Origin: PLOWO2-12-38-17 sp963709355
GTDB taxonomy: Bacteria > Planctomycetota > Brocadiia > Brocadiales > Brocadiaceae
Reading direction: 5' to 3'
Length of the DNA stretch: 64,000 nucleotides
Assembly (NCBI GenBank): GCA_963709355.1
Contig: CAVPVY010000005.1
Span: forward strand, 1,550,001 to 1,614,000
The first letter of the stretch is position 1. Each line of letters starts with the position of its first letter. The notes under the pieces were generated by a model. That model was not told the origin of the DNA. It searched no databases and saw only the letters and a program-made list of their open reading frames with translations. Positions 18,361 through 27,719 of this stretch are shown piece after piece. Position numbers and translations under genes: made by a program.

Positions 18361-18873
18361 TTATAATTTGCACACATGTCTTTCTTTGCAAGTATTATCC
18401 CATAGGTGCCCGGGTATCCCTTCTAACGTCTTCCAGTAATTCTTATCAATTAATAATGTAAGTTTATTTAGCGCCAGTATCATATTGGGCAAATAGTTCG
18501 AATCTTTAATCAGCGATTCAGTAAGTGGACATGTTTCATCTCCCAAAAGTTCTAACTCACAATCCACCGTTAAGTTCAGGTAAAATGGATACAAACGGCA
18601 TGAAATAGGACGATGCTCATGTATAAAGCATTTTATTCCATCAGTATAATCGCATATACCACCTATAATCTTAAGCAATCCGCCTGACAACTCAAGTATT
18701 TCATTACAGATTTGTTTACCACTCCGCTTAAATATATATTCATCCTCAAATGGCAGTAACACTGATAAAGGCTTTTTTTCGCAGCGCCCATCGCACTCTT
18801 CTGTACAAGGCATAAAACCAAATCTTGTTGCATATATCTCATCATAAACTTCAAACAACTTTTTTTTATCCAT
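18361..18873 (-). CDS. YkgJ-type cysteine-cluster protein
   Basis: A 170-residue soluble protein with a cysteine cluster of the YkgJ/UPF0153 kind: C24 and C28 plus C32 (PCTEECDGRC), then IKCFIHEHRPISCRLYPFY, the family signature, and later CPL, with further cysteines in the C-terminus (C163 and C168 near the end). These cysteines are thought to bind zinc or an Fe-S cluster; the biochemical role of the family is poorly known. It converges on the amidohydrolase gene with 7 bp between the stop codons. The downstream neighbour on its own strand, tolC, is unlikely to be functionally linked. Confidence 0.82.
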   Translation of the reverse strand: MDKKKLFEVYDEIYATRFGFMPCTEECDGRCEKKPLSVLLPFEDEYIFKRSGKQICNEILELSGGLLKIIGGICDYTDGIKCFIHEHRPISCRLYPFYLNLTVDCELELLGDETCPLTESLIKDSNYLPNMILALNKLTLLIDKNYWKTLEGIPGHLWDNTCKERHVCKL

Positions 18874-18997
18874 ATTGGGAAATTTAATTTTGTATTTCTA
18901 ATAAAGCATATTCATCAAATTAATTAAATTAGATATCTTATTCCTTGGTTATGGCTGCCTTTACTTTTTCCTTTAAACCCTATGTCTAAAGTACTTA

Positions 18998-20584
18998 TTA
19001 TACTTCTTCTTTGAGTTTAATATCGTAAGCATCGAGAATTGTTCCTTTTGCCTTTTCCAGATTTCCCAAAGATATTTCATAGTCAATAATAGCTTTTGCT
19101 TCGTTGCCTTCTGCAGTTGCAAGGTCTTCCTGCGCACGTAGAACTTCAAGGCTTGTTGAGCGGCCCACACTATATTTCTTTTCTTCTACATCTAACCTCT
19201 TTTGTGCAAGTTCTCTTGACTTTCTTGTAGCTTTTACCCTTTCGATATTTGTAGTTACCTGCCTGACCGACCCGCGCACTTCTACCATTATATCCAATTC
19301 CTTTTTTTTAACGTTTATATTCACCTGCCGTTCTTCAGTCTTTGACTTATTATACTGACTTCTTGCCAACCTGTTTCCTATTGGTATCGCAAGGGTCAGC
19401 GTAAAAAACTCGCTCTGAAAATCCTCTGAAAATACAGAGTCATTTGAACTTGACACCTCTTCTCCAAGTCCTGTATACCTTAGACCTGTTGTAAAATCTA
19501 GAGCCGGAAGCAGCTCATTTTTCCGCCTTTTTGTTTGCATACCTGCATTTTCTGTTTTAAGGTGAAGTTGCTGTAATTCTGGGCGATTTTCCATAGCTAA
19601 TTTGATAGAATCCTTTAATTCAAATTTCTTAGGCTCAAATACTGGCTTGTCTGTTGGAGTTATGATTGCATCTGAAATAACTTCTCCATCAGTGAAATTC
19701 ATAATCCTCTTAAGCTCATCTTCTTTATCTCTAATAGTATTTTCTGCTGATATTACTGCCTCAACCCTTGAAGCCACACCAGCCTCTGCATCAATAATCT
19801 CAATTGGAGCGAGTGTACCTGCTTCGACCTGTATTTTATTCTTTTTTAGCAAATCTTCTGCACGTTCCAATGATTTATTTGCCACCTTTAAGTCTTCGAT
19901 TGCTTTTATAAGATTCCAATATGCTTCCTGTACAGAATTGGAAACTTCGATTGCGGTAGTCTTGAATTGGGACAAAGAAATCTTTTTATTATTCCTGGCA
20001 ATATAGATGAGGCTTCTATTATAAAACCAACCAGCACCTTTTAATAAAGGCTGTGTAATCTGTGCCTGTATAAAATTTGTATAGGACGGATTGATTAATT
20101 GAAAGGGACTGGGATTTAAAAAACTCCTAAAGATGCCATACTCCAATGAGACGGTTGCACCTGTTGGCATCAATGATTTAAGCACAGCACCGGCCGTATT
20201 CCCCTGCGAAACAAATGGGGTAATAACCGTTGTGGTTTCACTGCCAATCTGAAGTAAGTTACTACTGGGTACTTCACTGTCTTGAATACTACCCGCTAAT
20301 TGAAGCGTGGGATCAAACCTTGCCTTTTCTACAGTAATATCATAATCACTGGATTTCGTACTCAGCTTAGAAATTTCGATATCAAAATTGTTACGCAGGG
20401 CATAAATGATACTATCTTTCAGGCTGAGACTAACAAACTTTAGATTCGATGACATTTCCACCTTCTCACTTTCTGGTGAAGGAACGGAAGGGGGCTTTAC
20501 CTCAGGTTTGTTATTACCACCAAAGGATATCCCACTATAAAGCAAAATGAGATATATAACACTAGTTAAAAAGGTATTCTTCAT
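18998..20584 (-). CDS. TolC-family outer-membrane efflux protein
   Basis: A 528-residue exported protein: signal peptide at residues 1-22, a proline/serine-rich linker, then two outer-membrane-efflux (OEP) repeats, each with long coiled-coil helices (for example EVSNSVQEAYWNLIKAIEDLKVANKSLERAEDLL cut around residues 205-240, and AQKRLDVEEKKYSVGRSTSLEVL near 470). TolC homologues form trimeric channels across the outer membrane for RND, ABC or MFS pumps. An RND pump and adaptor lie about 2-6 kb upstream on the same strand, with folE and dapA between, so it may be their partner, but its own promoter is likely. Confidence 0.9.
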   Translation of the reverse strand: MKNTFLTSVIYLILLYSGISFGGNNKPEVKPPSVPSPESEKVEMSSNLKFVSLSLKDSIIYALRNNFDIEISKLSTKSSDYDITVEKARFDPTLQLAGSIQDSEVPSSNLLQIGSETTTVITPFVSQGNTAGAVLKSLMPTGATVSLEYGIFRSFLNPSPFQLINPSYTNFIQAQITQPLLKGAGWFYNRSLIYIARNNKKISLSQFKTTAIEVSNSVQEAYWNLIKAIEDLKVANKSLERAEDLLKKNKIQVEAGTLAPIEIIDAEAGVASRVEAVISAENTIRDKEDELKRIMNFTDGEVISDAIITPTDKPVFEPKKFELKDSIKLAMENRPELQQLHLKTENAGMQTKRRKNELLPALDFTTGLRYTGLGEEVSSSNDSVFSEDFQSEFFTLTLAIPIGNRLARSQYNKSKTEERQVNINVKKKELDIMVEVRGSVRQVTTNIERVKATRKSRELAQKRLDVEEKKYSVGRSTSLEVLRAQEDLATAEGNEAKAIIDYEISLGNLEKAKGTILDAYDIKLKEEV

Positions 20585-20674
20585 AAATCATCTTCTTATC
20601 TGATGATAACGTCCTTTTTGACGAACACGCCCATGATTTTATATTAAGTTGTAAAAGTCTTTCTCAGAAAGTTT

Positions 20675-20724
20675 TTTATCACCCCTTCATCCCCTCATTA
20701 AGAAGGGAATGAAGGGGTGATAAA
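20675..20724. repeat. Palindromic repeat between tolC and folE
   Basis: TTTATCACCCCTTCAT (20675-20690) and ATGAAGGGGTGATAAA (20709-20724) form a perfect 16-bp stem with an 18-base loop, itself pairing in part (CCCCT / AAGGG). It is downstream of folE. Read from folE, the stem is followed by A-rich, not T-rich, sequence, so it is not a classical terminator for folE. It may be a dispersed repeat of the same kind as at 38637-38720. Confidence 0.5.
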
Positions 20725-20753
20725 TTGGTCGCAGCTTGCTGCGTTAGATTATA

Positions 20754-21317
20754 TTAGTGCCCTTTGATTAATGCCATAGCTTCTGCGCGGGTAGCAGGAT
20801 TATCACGAAAGATACCGCGCACTACCGAGGTCTGCACCTTTGTGCCCGGTTTTTTAATACCTCTCATTGTCATACAAAGATGCTCCGCCTCAATAATAGC
20901 AAGCACGCCTTTGGGTCTCAATGCCTTCATGATTGCATCTGCTATGTCTGTAGTAAGTCTTTCCTGTACCTGCAAGCGCTTTGCCTCAATTTCAACAACC
21001 CTTGCAAGTTTGCTGATGCCAGTTACCCTGTTCCCTTGTGGAACGTAAGCAACATGCGCAACGCCGCTAAATGGAAGTAAATGATGCTCACACATTGAGT
21101 AGAATGGTATATCCTTTATAAGAACAATTTCATCATACTTTTCAGATTTCAACACTTTTATTTCTACAGATGAGTCCTGCCCGATACCTGCAAAAATCTC
21201 TTCACACATATCTGCAACCCTTTCGGGTGTCTCTAACAAACCTTCACGGTCTGGATTGTCGCCTATCCCTTCTATGAATAGTCTGATGGATTCTATAATT
21301 TTTTTCTTATCAATCAA
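20754..21317 (-). CDS. folE: GTP cyclohydrolase I
   Basis: The 187-residue enzyme makes dihydroneopterin triphosphate from GTP, the entry to folate and, via QueD, to queuosine. MCEHHLLPFSGVAHVAYVP (near residues 72-90) holds the zinc ligands and the active-site His; LCMTMRGIKKPGTKVQTS (near 147-164) provides the third zinc ligand Cys and the substrate-binding residues. Length matches the short type (180-220). The start ATG has a strong AGGAGGA site upstream. folP (30315) and queD (49600) elsewhere in the window use related pterin chemistry, but they are not adjacent. Confidence 0.96.
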   Translation of the reverse strand: MIDKKKIIESIRLFIEGIGDNPDREGLLETPERVADMCEEIFAGIGQDSSVEIKVLKSEKYDEIVLIKDIPFYSMCEHHLLPFSGVAHVAYVPQGNRVTGISKLARVVEIEAKRLQVQERLTTDIADAIMKALRPKGVLAIIEAEHLCMTMRGIKKPGTKVQTSVVRGIFRDNPATRAEAMALIKGH

Positions 21318-21499
21318 AATATCCTCCTCTTTAATTTCATTAAAAAGGGCCTCTTTATTCTTTATTTAGCAAACACCCTCAATAACAAATAAGAATCTTT
21401 AAACAGTATCATTTCTTGGTAGCAACTATTTCTATGCAAGTTATCAAACAGATACTAAGCCTTATGTCTTCACCACATTGAAGTCCCGAATACTATTTA

Positions 21500-22366
21500 T
21501 CACATCAATCCATAATTTTTCAAAACTTTTCTTAATTGTTTCTCATGTTCTTTTGCCATCTCACACAAAGGAAGACGCATTTCTCCATTTAGCCTCCCGA
21601 GCAATCTCATAGCTGTCTTTACAGGAATAGGATTGGTTTCAATAAACATTCCCTTACATAATGGAAAAAGCTTAAGATGCAACTTTCTTGCCGCATCATA
21701 CTTACCTTCCATACAATATCTCGTTAACTCCGATATAGCCGAAGGAACAACATTAGCGACAACCGATACTACCCCTTTACCACCAACAGACATAATAGGC
21801 AATGTAAGAGAATCATCACCAGATAGAATTGTGATTTTACACAGTTGCAGTATCTGAGTTGTTTGATCAATATTTCCGCTGGCTTCCTTTATTCCAACGA
21901 TATTCTTAATTTCCGAAAGCTTTGCAACCGTCTCAGGTAAAATAGAAATCCCTGTTCTGGAGGGAACATTGTAAATTACTATTGGTATGTCAACATCTTC
22001 CGCAATTAATTTGTAGTGGCGATAAATACCTTCCGGTGTAGGTTTATTATAGTATGGAGTGATAAGTAATGCGCCGTCTGCTCCTGCTCTTTTTGCATGT
22101 TTTGTCAGCCGTAACGCCTCTGCGGTGTTGTTTGATCCTGTTCCTGCCAGTACATTTATCCTCCCGGCTACTATGCTGACAACCTCACCGACCAGTCGTT
22201 CGTGTTCTTCAAACGAAAGTGTGGCGGATTCACCGGTTGTACCACAAGGGACTATCCCGCTTGTTCCATTTTTAATATGGAATTCGATAAGTTCTTTCAG
22301 CTTTCTATAGTCAATTTCTCCGTTTCTAAAGGGTGTTACTAATGCTACGAGGGAGCCCGTAAACAT
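21500..22366 (-). CDS. dapA: 4-Hydroxy-tetrahydrodipicolinate synthase
   Basis: A 288-residue TIM-barrel aldolase of lysine and diaminopimelate synthesis; it condenses pyruvate with aspartate semialdehyde. GTTGESATLSFEEH (about 43-56) is the pyruvate-binding signature; YNVPSRTGISI (about 132-142) has the conserved Tyr; GIKEASGNIDQ (about 157-167) carries the Schiff-base lysine. Length is normal (290). The ribosome site is AAGGAGAAA. No lysine riboswitch-like structure was noticed in the 165 bp upstream. It stands between folE and the RND pump on the same strand without close spacing. Confidence 0.96.
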   Translation of the reverse strand: MFTGSLVALVTPFRNGEIDYRKLKELIEFHIKNGTSGIVPCGTTGESATLSFEEHERLVGEVVSIVAGRINVLAGTGSNNTAEALRLTKHAKRAGADGALLITPYYNKPTPEGIYRHYKLIAEDVDIPIVIYNVPSRTGISILPETVAKLSEIKNIVGIKEASGNIDQTTQILQLCKITILSGDDSLTLPIMSVGGKGVVSVVANVVPSAISELTRYCMEGKYDAARKLHLKLFPLCKGMFIETNPIPVKTAMRLLGRLNGEMRLPLCEMAKEHEKQLRKVLKNYGLM

Positions 22367-22531
22367 ATTTTTCTCCTTTTTATCCTTTATTTAATTTGCT
22401 GTCATCATATATGCACATCAATTTAATGCCATGTCTTCCTTATAATTATAAAATACATACTCTATTTTATTAGCTATAATATAACATAAAACCTCACTTA
22501 TTCAAGTCTTGTCATGACAATTCCTAAAACC

Positions 22532-25500
22532 TTACCATGCTTTTATGACCGACTTCTTACCTTTCTCCATCTTTATAAAGAACATGAGAATGGCTGGTAT
22601 AAGGAAGACCGTAAATATCGTTGAGAAGGCAAGTCCTCCCAGGACAACACTGCCAAGGCCTCTGTAAAGTTCAGATCCAGGCCCAGGTGCCATAACGAGG
22701 GGAAGCATCCCGATGATGCTGGTAGCAGCACTCATGTAAATGGGCCTTAATCTTGTCCTTGTTGATTCGATGACCGCCTGGCGATATTCCATACAATGAT
22801 AACGAATATTATTAAGTGCCTGATGAACAATAAGGATTGCATTATTAACAACAACTCCTATCAATATAACAAAACCAAGCATTGTAAGTATATCAAAGGG
22901 CTGAGGCGCTACGCACAGGTTTACTAATTTCAAACCAATAAATCCCCCTCCCATTCCGAGCGGAATGGTAAACATGACGATAAATGGATAGATAAAATTC
23001 TCAAATAAGGCGCACATTAGAAGGTAAGTGACAATAATCGCAAGGATAAAGTTCCACTGAAGCGCCTTTCTCGTCTGCGTAAGTTTATCGGCAGCCCCGG
23101 TCATTGTAACATTGATCCCCTTGAGCATGCCTTGCTTTTCCAGTGGTTGAATAATCACACTATCAATATCTTTCATTGCCTCCTGTAGCGGGATGCTTTC
23201 CGGTGGTGTTATCTGAAGGGTAATGGTGCGCATTCTTTCGAGGTGTCTTATTTCAGTAATGCCGGTCGTTCTCACAAGTTCTGAAAGTGTATATACTGGA
23301 ATTGTTTTTCCACTGGGTATCACTATGAGTGAATTATAAAGCTTCTCGGGAGTATAAATTTCTTCTTCAGATGCCTTTAATATAAGGTCTATCTTTTTCT
23401 TTCCCTCCTGTTTAAAATCACCTATCTTTCTCCCGTCCATAAGGATATCAAGGGCAATACCCAGGTCGGTTGCGTCCATTCCAGTTGTCTTCAGTCGCTC
23501 TCTTTGCGGCATTATCTTAATCTCTGGATAGAGGATTTCAAGCGATGGCTTTGGTCGTAACTGCGCAGTTGGTATCTCCTTCCCTATCATACCAAACATA
23601 GTACCTGCTACATGAACAATACGATTAATATCATAGCCACTTATATTAATATCGATCGTTCTCCCGATGCCAAGCTCTTTCTCAAATATCCCTGCCTGCA
23701 AGCTGACACCATACATGCCTGGAATCGTGTTAATTATCTGCATAAACAATGGAACAAGTTCCCTGGCACGTTCTTCATGGATACTTATTGCGCCAAAGGC
23801 CATCATGGTTTCTCCCCCAATATAGAAGATATTCTGAATGCCTGGATAGCCATTGTGGTCTTTCCTCATATAGGGCGTAACATAGTTATGTATATATTCT
23901 CCTATCTCTCGGCTTTCTTCTTGGGAAAACCCTGGCGGGGGAACTAGTATACTCATTACGATGTTTCTATTACCTTGAGGGAGATATTCCATTTGGGGAA
24001 ACAGGAGCATGGTTACCCCAATTGATACCAGTGTGAGCAGAACGACAGTTATTATCCTGGTTCTCCAGTCCTTTATTGCGAGACGGACTGTTTTCATCAA
24101 GATATTCGAAAACATATTACCTGCTTCTATTATTATATTTTTGAATATGTTCGTTCTTCTCTTTCCCCAGTCATATACCATGTACAATTCTGTTGTAAAT
24201 TTATTTTTATGAGAAATTTGATTCTTTTCTTGCAGACTGAATAGCTGGTTTGAAAGCATGGGAATAACAAAAAGAGAAACAAACAAGCTTAAGGTTATAG
24301 AAAAAGCAATTGCTATGGCAATGTCTCTGAATAACTGCCCTGCTTCTTCCTGGACAAATACGATTGGCAGAAAGACTGCAACGGTTGTAAGGGTAGACGC
24401 CAGTATCGCCCCCCAAACCTCTTTTGTACCATGATAAGCAGCTTCGATGGCTGACTTGCCCATTTTTCTGTGGCGGTCAATATTTTCCAGCACTACAATG
24501 GCATTATCCACAAGCATCCCAACTGAAAAAGAGATGCCAGCAAGACTTACGACATTCAGATTTCTCCCGAGGGCGCTCATAAAGATAAACGTGCCAATTA
24601 TACTGATTGGTATTGATATGGCAATAACCAGTGTCGGCGCTATATTCTTTAGGAAGACAAGCAGAACAATAATAGCAAGCAGTCCACCATAAAATATATT
24701 ATTTCTAACAAGTTGAATTGCTCCATTTATATACGGTCTTTGGTCGTAAACCCATTCAAGAGATATATTTTTTTCCTTGAGTTTTTCATTGTTTAACCAG
24801 GTAACTACTTCCTCTATCCTGTTGGTTAAATTCAAAATATTTATTCCTGGCTCCGGTTTTATGCCGATAGCTATACCTTCCGTTCCGTTATGTATCATTG
24901 TTTCTGTTGACTTCTCGTATCCAAAACTTACCCCGGCCACATCTGAGAGTAATACACGCTCTTGTCCCGTTGACCTGATTACGATATTTTCTATCTCCTC
25001 CACTGAGTTAAACTCGCCTACCGTTCTTATCCTGTAATCACTCCTCCCCACTCCCATATTTCCGGCGGATACATTTATATTCTCTGTTTGTATGATATGT
25101 ATCATATCTTTTATGGTAAGACCATAAACTGCAAGCCTTTCAGGTTTTACGATAATATGCATTTCCTTTTCTCTTCCGCCGCGAATCAAGAGATCTGCAA
25201 CGCCTTCCACCCTATCAATATATTGCCTGATTTCATTTTCAAGGTAGGTTTTATAGGTATAAACAGAGTCTGGATTAGTATCATTAGTCTTTAATACCAT
25301 CCATATAACAGGAGATGAAGCTGCACCCGTTGCGCTAATTATGGGTTTGTCAACGTTTTCAGGATAGGAAGGGACTTCGTTGAGTTTGTTCGATACCCTT
25401 AATAGTGCATCGTCTAAACTTATGCCGATCTTAAATTTCAGGGTAATCGTTCCAATACTATTGAATGATTCGCTCTCCATCTTCGTAAGTCCCCGTAACC

Positions 25501-25717
25501 CCTTCAACACCTTCTCCTGTTCCTCGATTATTTCACGTTCTATTTCATAAGGGGTGGCGCCAGTCCACGTGGTAGTTACCGTAATCTCAGGTTCAATAAC
25601 TGATGGCGTTAACTGATAGGACATGGTTTTCAGTCCGATTACGCCAAAGAGTATCACAAAGATAACACCGACGATAATGGTAACAGGTTTTTCTATGGAA
25701 AACTTAACAATATCCAA
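22532..25717 (-). CDS. RND-family efflux transporter (inner-membrane pump)
   Basis: A 1061-residue protein with the RND layout: one N-terminal TM (FSIEKPVTIIVGVIFVILFG), a large periplasmic porter loop, TM2-6, a second loop and TM8-12. NVVSLAGISFSVGMLVDNAIVVLENI (cut around 385-410) is TM4 with the proton-relay Asp in GMLVDNAIV. GFVILIGVVVNNAILIVHQALN (near 955) is the TM10 counterpart. Such pumps exchange protons for drugs, solvents or metals. It starts 13 bp after the adaptor gene and belongs to an operon led by tetR. The overall pattern is HAE1-like; the CusA-type metal pathway residues were not recognised, so a drug- or lipid-type substrate is a guess. Confidence 0.94.
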   Translation of the reverse strand: MDIVKFSIEKPVTIIVGVIFVILFGVIGLKTMSYQLTPSVIEPEITVTTTWTGATPYEIEREIIEEQEKVLKGLRGLTKMESESFNSIGTITLKFKIGISLDDALLRVSNKLNEVPSYPENVDKPIISATGAASSPVIWMVLKTNDTNPDSVYTYKTYLENEIRQYIDRVEGVADLLIRGGREKEMHIIVKPERLAVYGLTIKDMIHIIQTENINVSAGNMGVGRSDYRIRTVGEFNSVEEIENIVIRSTGQERVLLSDVAGVSFGYEKSTETMIHNGTEGIAIGIKPEPGINILNLTNRIEEVVTWLNNEKLKEKNISLEWVYDQRPYINGAIQLVRNNIFYGGLLAIIVLLVFLKNIAPTLVIAISIPISIIGTFIFMSALGRNLNVVSLAGISFSVGMLVDNAIVVLENIDRHRKMGKSAIEAAYHGTKEVWGAILASTLTTVAVFLPIVFVQEEAGQLFRDIAIAIAFSITLSLFVSLFVIPMLSNQLFSLQEKNQISHKNKFTTELYMVYDWGKRRTNIFKNIIIEAGNMFSNILMKTVRLAIKDWRTRIITVVLLTLVSIGVTMLLFPQMEYLPQGNRNIVMSILVPPPGFSQEESREIGEYIHNYVTPYMRKDHNGYPGIQNIFYIGGETMMAFGAISIHEERARELVPLFMQIINTIPGMYGVSLQAGIFEKELGIGRTIDINISGYDINRIVHVAGTMFGMIGKEIPTAQLRPKPSLEILYPEIKIMPQRERLKTTGMDATDLGIALDILMDGRKIGDFKQEGKKKIDLILKASEEEIYTPEKLYNSLIVIPSGKTIPVYTLSELVRTTGITEIRHLERMRTITLQITPPESIPLQEAMKDIDSVIIQPLEKQGMLKGINVTMTGAADKLTQTRKALQWNFILAIIVTYLLMCALFENFIYPFIVMFTIPLGMGGGFIGLKLVNLCVAPQPFDILTMLGFVILIGVVVNNAILIVHQALNNIRYHCMEYRQAVIESTRTRLRPIYMSAATSIIGMLPLVMAPGPGSELYRGLGSVVLGGLAFSTIFTVFLIPAILMFFIKMEKGKKSVIKAW

Positions 25718-25730
25718 AAATCCACCTCAT

Positions 25731-26846
25731 TTATTTATCAGTGATAAATCCGTTATCAAAGTTGAGTATTTCAACCATCTGGCCATCCCGAATCCTTTCA
25801 TTCCCTTTTACCACGACCTTCATTCCTTCCGCCAACTTTGATGCCTCAATGCCTGCCATCATCCCGCTATATACTATTACTTTTACCGGAATCATTATTG
25901 CCCGTAAATCCACACAAGCGAACACAACAGTTTCGCCAAACATGTTTACAATTGCATCCCTTTTTATAATAAAAGTTTTTATTCCCTCTCCCCTTGGTAA
26001 TGTTATCTTTGCTTCCATGCCCGCCGCAAGCGAGACAAGATTTTTAATTCGAATCTTCAATGGGAAGGTTCTGGTTGGTATGTCACCCTGAGGTATTATT
26101 GCAAATACCTTTCCAGATAGTTCCTTTCCACCGGCTTTTACTCTTATACTTTCTCCAGGAGAAGTATGCGCTAATACATCTTCAGGGACATTAAAAATAA
26201 TATCCACATCATCATCTCTTGCGATGGTTGCCACAGGTGTGCCAGGCGAAAGCCACTCGCCTTTGTCAATTAATTTCTTTAGAATCACACCGTCAAAAGG
26301 CACCCTAACCACCTTTTTTTGAAGCTCTACCATAAGCCCTTCTATCTCTGCTTTCATTGATGCAGACTTTTTTTCCAGACCAGATACTCTGAACCTATGT
26401 TCATCATATACCTGCTCTGCAACAACTTCTTCCCCATAAAGATTTTCTATTCTTTTAAGGTCCCTTCTTGCCAAGCCAAGGTCTGATAATATTTGTTCGT
26501 GGAGCGCCTTCTGTGTCTTAATATTCTTCCTAAGCAAATCCGAATTGATTTTAACCAGCATTTGCCCCTTTTTTACCCTGTCGCCTTCTTCAAAATTTAC
26601 TATATCAACCTTACCACTTATCTCTGGCGCTACATCTGAAACCTGCGTATAGTAAACCGTTCCAACAAATTCTACTTCAGGTACTATGGTACCTACCTGA
26701 ACTTCAGATATAATTACTTTTGCAGTAGGCATTTGGGTATTATCCATACCCATAAGCGTAAAATCACGCAATGCAAAAACCAGAATGATCACGGTAATAA
26801 ATAAAATTATACTTTTTCTTTTACATTTATAGTCCGTTATTATCAT
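25731..26846 (-). CDS. RND efflux periplasmic adaptor (membrane-fusion protein)
   Basis: A 371-residue adaptor. A hydrophobic N-terminus (IILFITVIILVFALRDF) anchors it in the inner membrane. The lipoyl/barrel-sandwich part (VSDVAPEISGKVDIVNFEEGDRVKKGQ split over residues 66-95), an alpha-helical hairpin (about 100-170), the second lipoyl half (VRVPFDGVILKKLIDKGEWL) and a beta-barrel domain follow. It links the pump to a TolC channel. The stop is 13 bp before the pump gene, and tetR is 105 bp upstream on the same strand, so a tetR-adaptor-pump operon is likely. Confidence 0.92.
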   Translation of the reverse strand: MIITDYKCKRKSIILFITVIILVFALRDFTLMGMDNTQMPTAKVIISEVQVGTIVPEVEFVGTVYYTQVSDVAPEISGKVDIVNFEEGDRVKKGQMLVKINSDLLRKNIKTQKALHEQILSDLGLARRDLKRIENLYGEEVVAEQVYDEHRFRVSGLEKKSASMKAEIEGLMVELQKKVVRVPFDGVILKKLIDKGEWLSPGTPVATIARDDDVDIIFNVPEDVLAHTSPGESIRVKAGGKELSGKVFAIIPQGDIPTRTFPLKIRIKNLVSLAAGMEAKITLPRGEGIKTFIIKRDAIVNMFGETVVFACVDLRAIMIPVKVIVYSGMMAGIEASKLAEGMKVVVKGNERIRDGQMVEILNFDNGFITDK

Positions 26847-26951
26847 GGCAAAATATTCCTAAATTAATGAATCAGCCAATAAAAATATTATTAAAAACCA
26901 TCACCCTTTAAGTTGCTTGCAATATGTGGAGTGTATGACTCTTGTTTCGAT

Positions 26952-27554
26952 TTATTTCAATGTTCCTTTTACAAATATTTCTACAAATTCTTTAATTAAT
27001 AAGTCAGCATTAGCCGTTCTGTATCTTTTACGCATCAGGAGTTCCTCTGTATTGAAATACGAGAAGAACATCCCAAGAAATGCATGTGCTGCAAACTCCA
27101 CATCTAACTCTCTCAGAACTTCTTTTTTTTGCATCTGGCTAAAATATGAGGCAAGTGTCTTGAACGTCTCATCAATAAATGCATGATATATCTTTATTAT
27201 TTTCTCCGGATATCTCTGAATCTCAGAATGCATAATCCTTATCAGGTCTTTTCTCAGGGTAAGGGTTTCCAGAAATCTCTTTGCAATAGTCATCAATGCG
27301 TTTTCATACGACATCTTCTTAATCTCTGGTAAAATTCCCTTTAAGGTAGGCAAAAAGGAATGCGTATTTATTACTTCTTCGAAAAGCATTTCCTTTGAAG
27401 AGAAGTATCTGAAAAGAGTAACTTCAGCAAGTCCTGTTTCTTTTGCAATTTCTCGGGTTGTTGCTCCTAGATAGCCTTTTTTTGAAAATAGACTTAATGC
27501 TGTTATGAGAATTTTATTCCGTGTGGAATACGGTTTTTTTGTATTTTGTGCCAT
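26952..27554 (-). CDS. TetR/AcrR-family transcriptional regulator
   Basis: A 200-residue regulator. Residues 12-58 are the TetR helix-turn-helix: ILITALSLFSKKGYLGATTRE then IAKETGLAEVTLFRYFSSKE. The remainder is the helical ligand-binding domain, unlike any specific one I recognise. It heads the operon with the adaptor and the pump. Upstream lies a good promoter with a palindrome just after the -10 box (see 27611-27668), the usual arrangement for self-repression. The likely logic is that an unknown ligand, probably a pump substrate, releases the repressor and induces its own operon. Confidence 0.93.
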   Translation of the reverse strand: MAQNTKKPYSTRNKILITALSLFSKKGYLGATTREIAKETGLAEVTLFRYFSSKEMLFEEVINTHSFLPTLKGILPEIKKMSYENALMTIAKRFLETLTLRKDLIRIMHSEIQRYPEKIIKIYHAFIDETFKTLASYFSQMQKKEVLRELDVEFAAHAFLGMFFSYFNTEELLMRKRYRTANADLLIKEFVEIFVKGTLK

Positions 27555-27610
27555 AAAGTGCTGTTTTTCTCTACTCTTTTTATGAAAGCGGGGATTACAC
27601 GATCGATATA

Positions 27611-27630
27611 ATGTAAGTGCTTACTTACAT
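27611..27630 (-). promoter_or_regulatory. Probable TetR operator
   Basis: ATGTAAGTGCTTACTTACAT is an inverted repeat with 8-bp arms and a 4-bp spacer. It lies 57-76 bp upstream of the tetR start and immediately after the predicted -10 box, about where transcription would start. A repressor bound there would block its own operon. Assignment to this TetR is inferred from position. Confidence 0.75.
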
Positions 27631-27638
27631 GTATATAT

Positions 27639-27668
27639 TTTATACTTTATGTGGTACTTTGTTGTCAA
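27639..27668 (-). promoter_or_regulatory. Sigma-70-type promoter of the tetR-RND operon
   Basis: On the minus strand TTGACA (27668-27663) is followed after 18 bp by TATAAA (27644-27639). Both boxes are near consensus. The palindromic operator begins about 8 bp downstream. No other gene on this strand starts nearby; pdxJ ends at 27720. Confidence 0.7.
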
Positions 27669-27719
27669 TAATCTTTTGTATAAAGTACAAAAGTTTTGTT
27701 TGTGATCGGAGGGTATTTT

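Noticed and set aside
20675..20724. Rho-independent terminator of folE
   Set aside because: The stem is perfect, but on the folE strand it is followed by A-rich rather than T-rich sequence.
23612..23947. 111-residue plus-strand open frame inside the RND gene
   Set aside because: Opposite to a clearly coding frame and without any recognisable motif or ribosome site.
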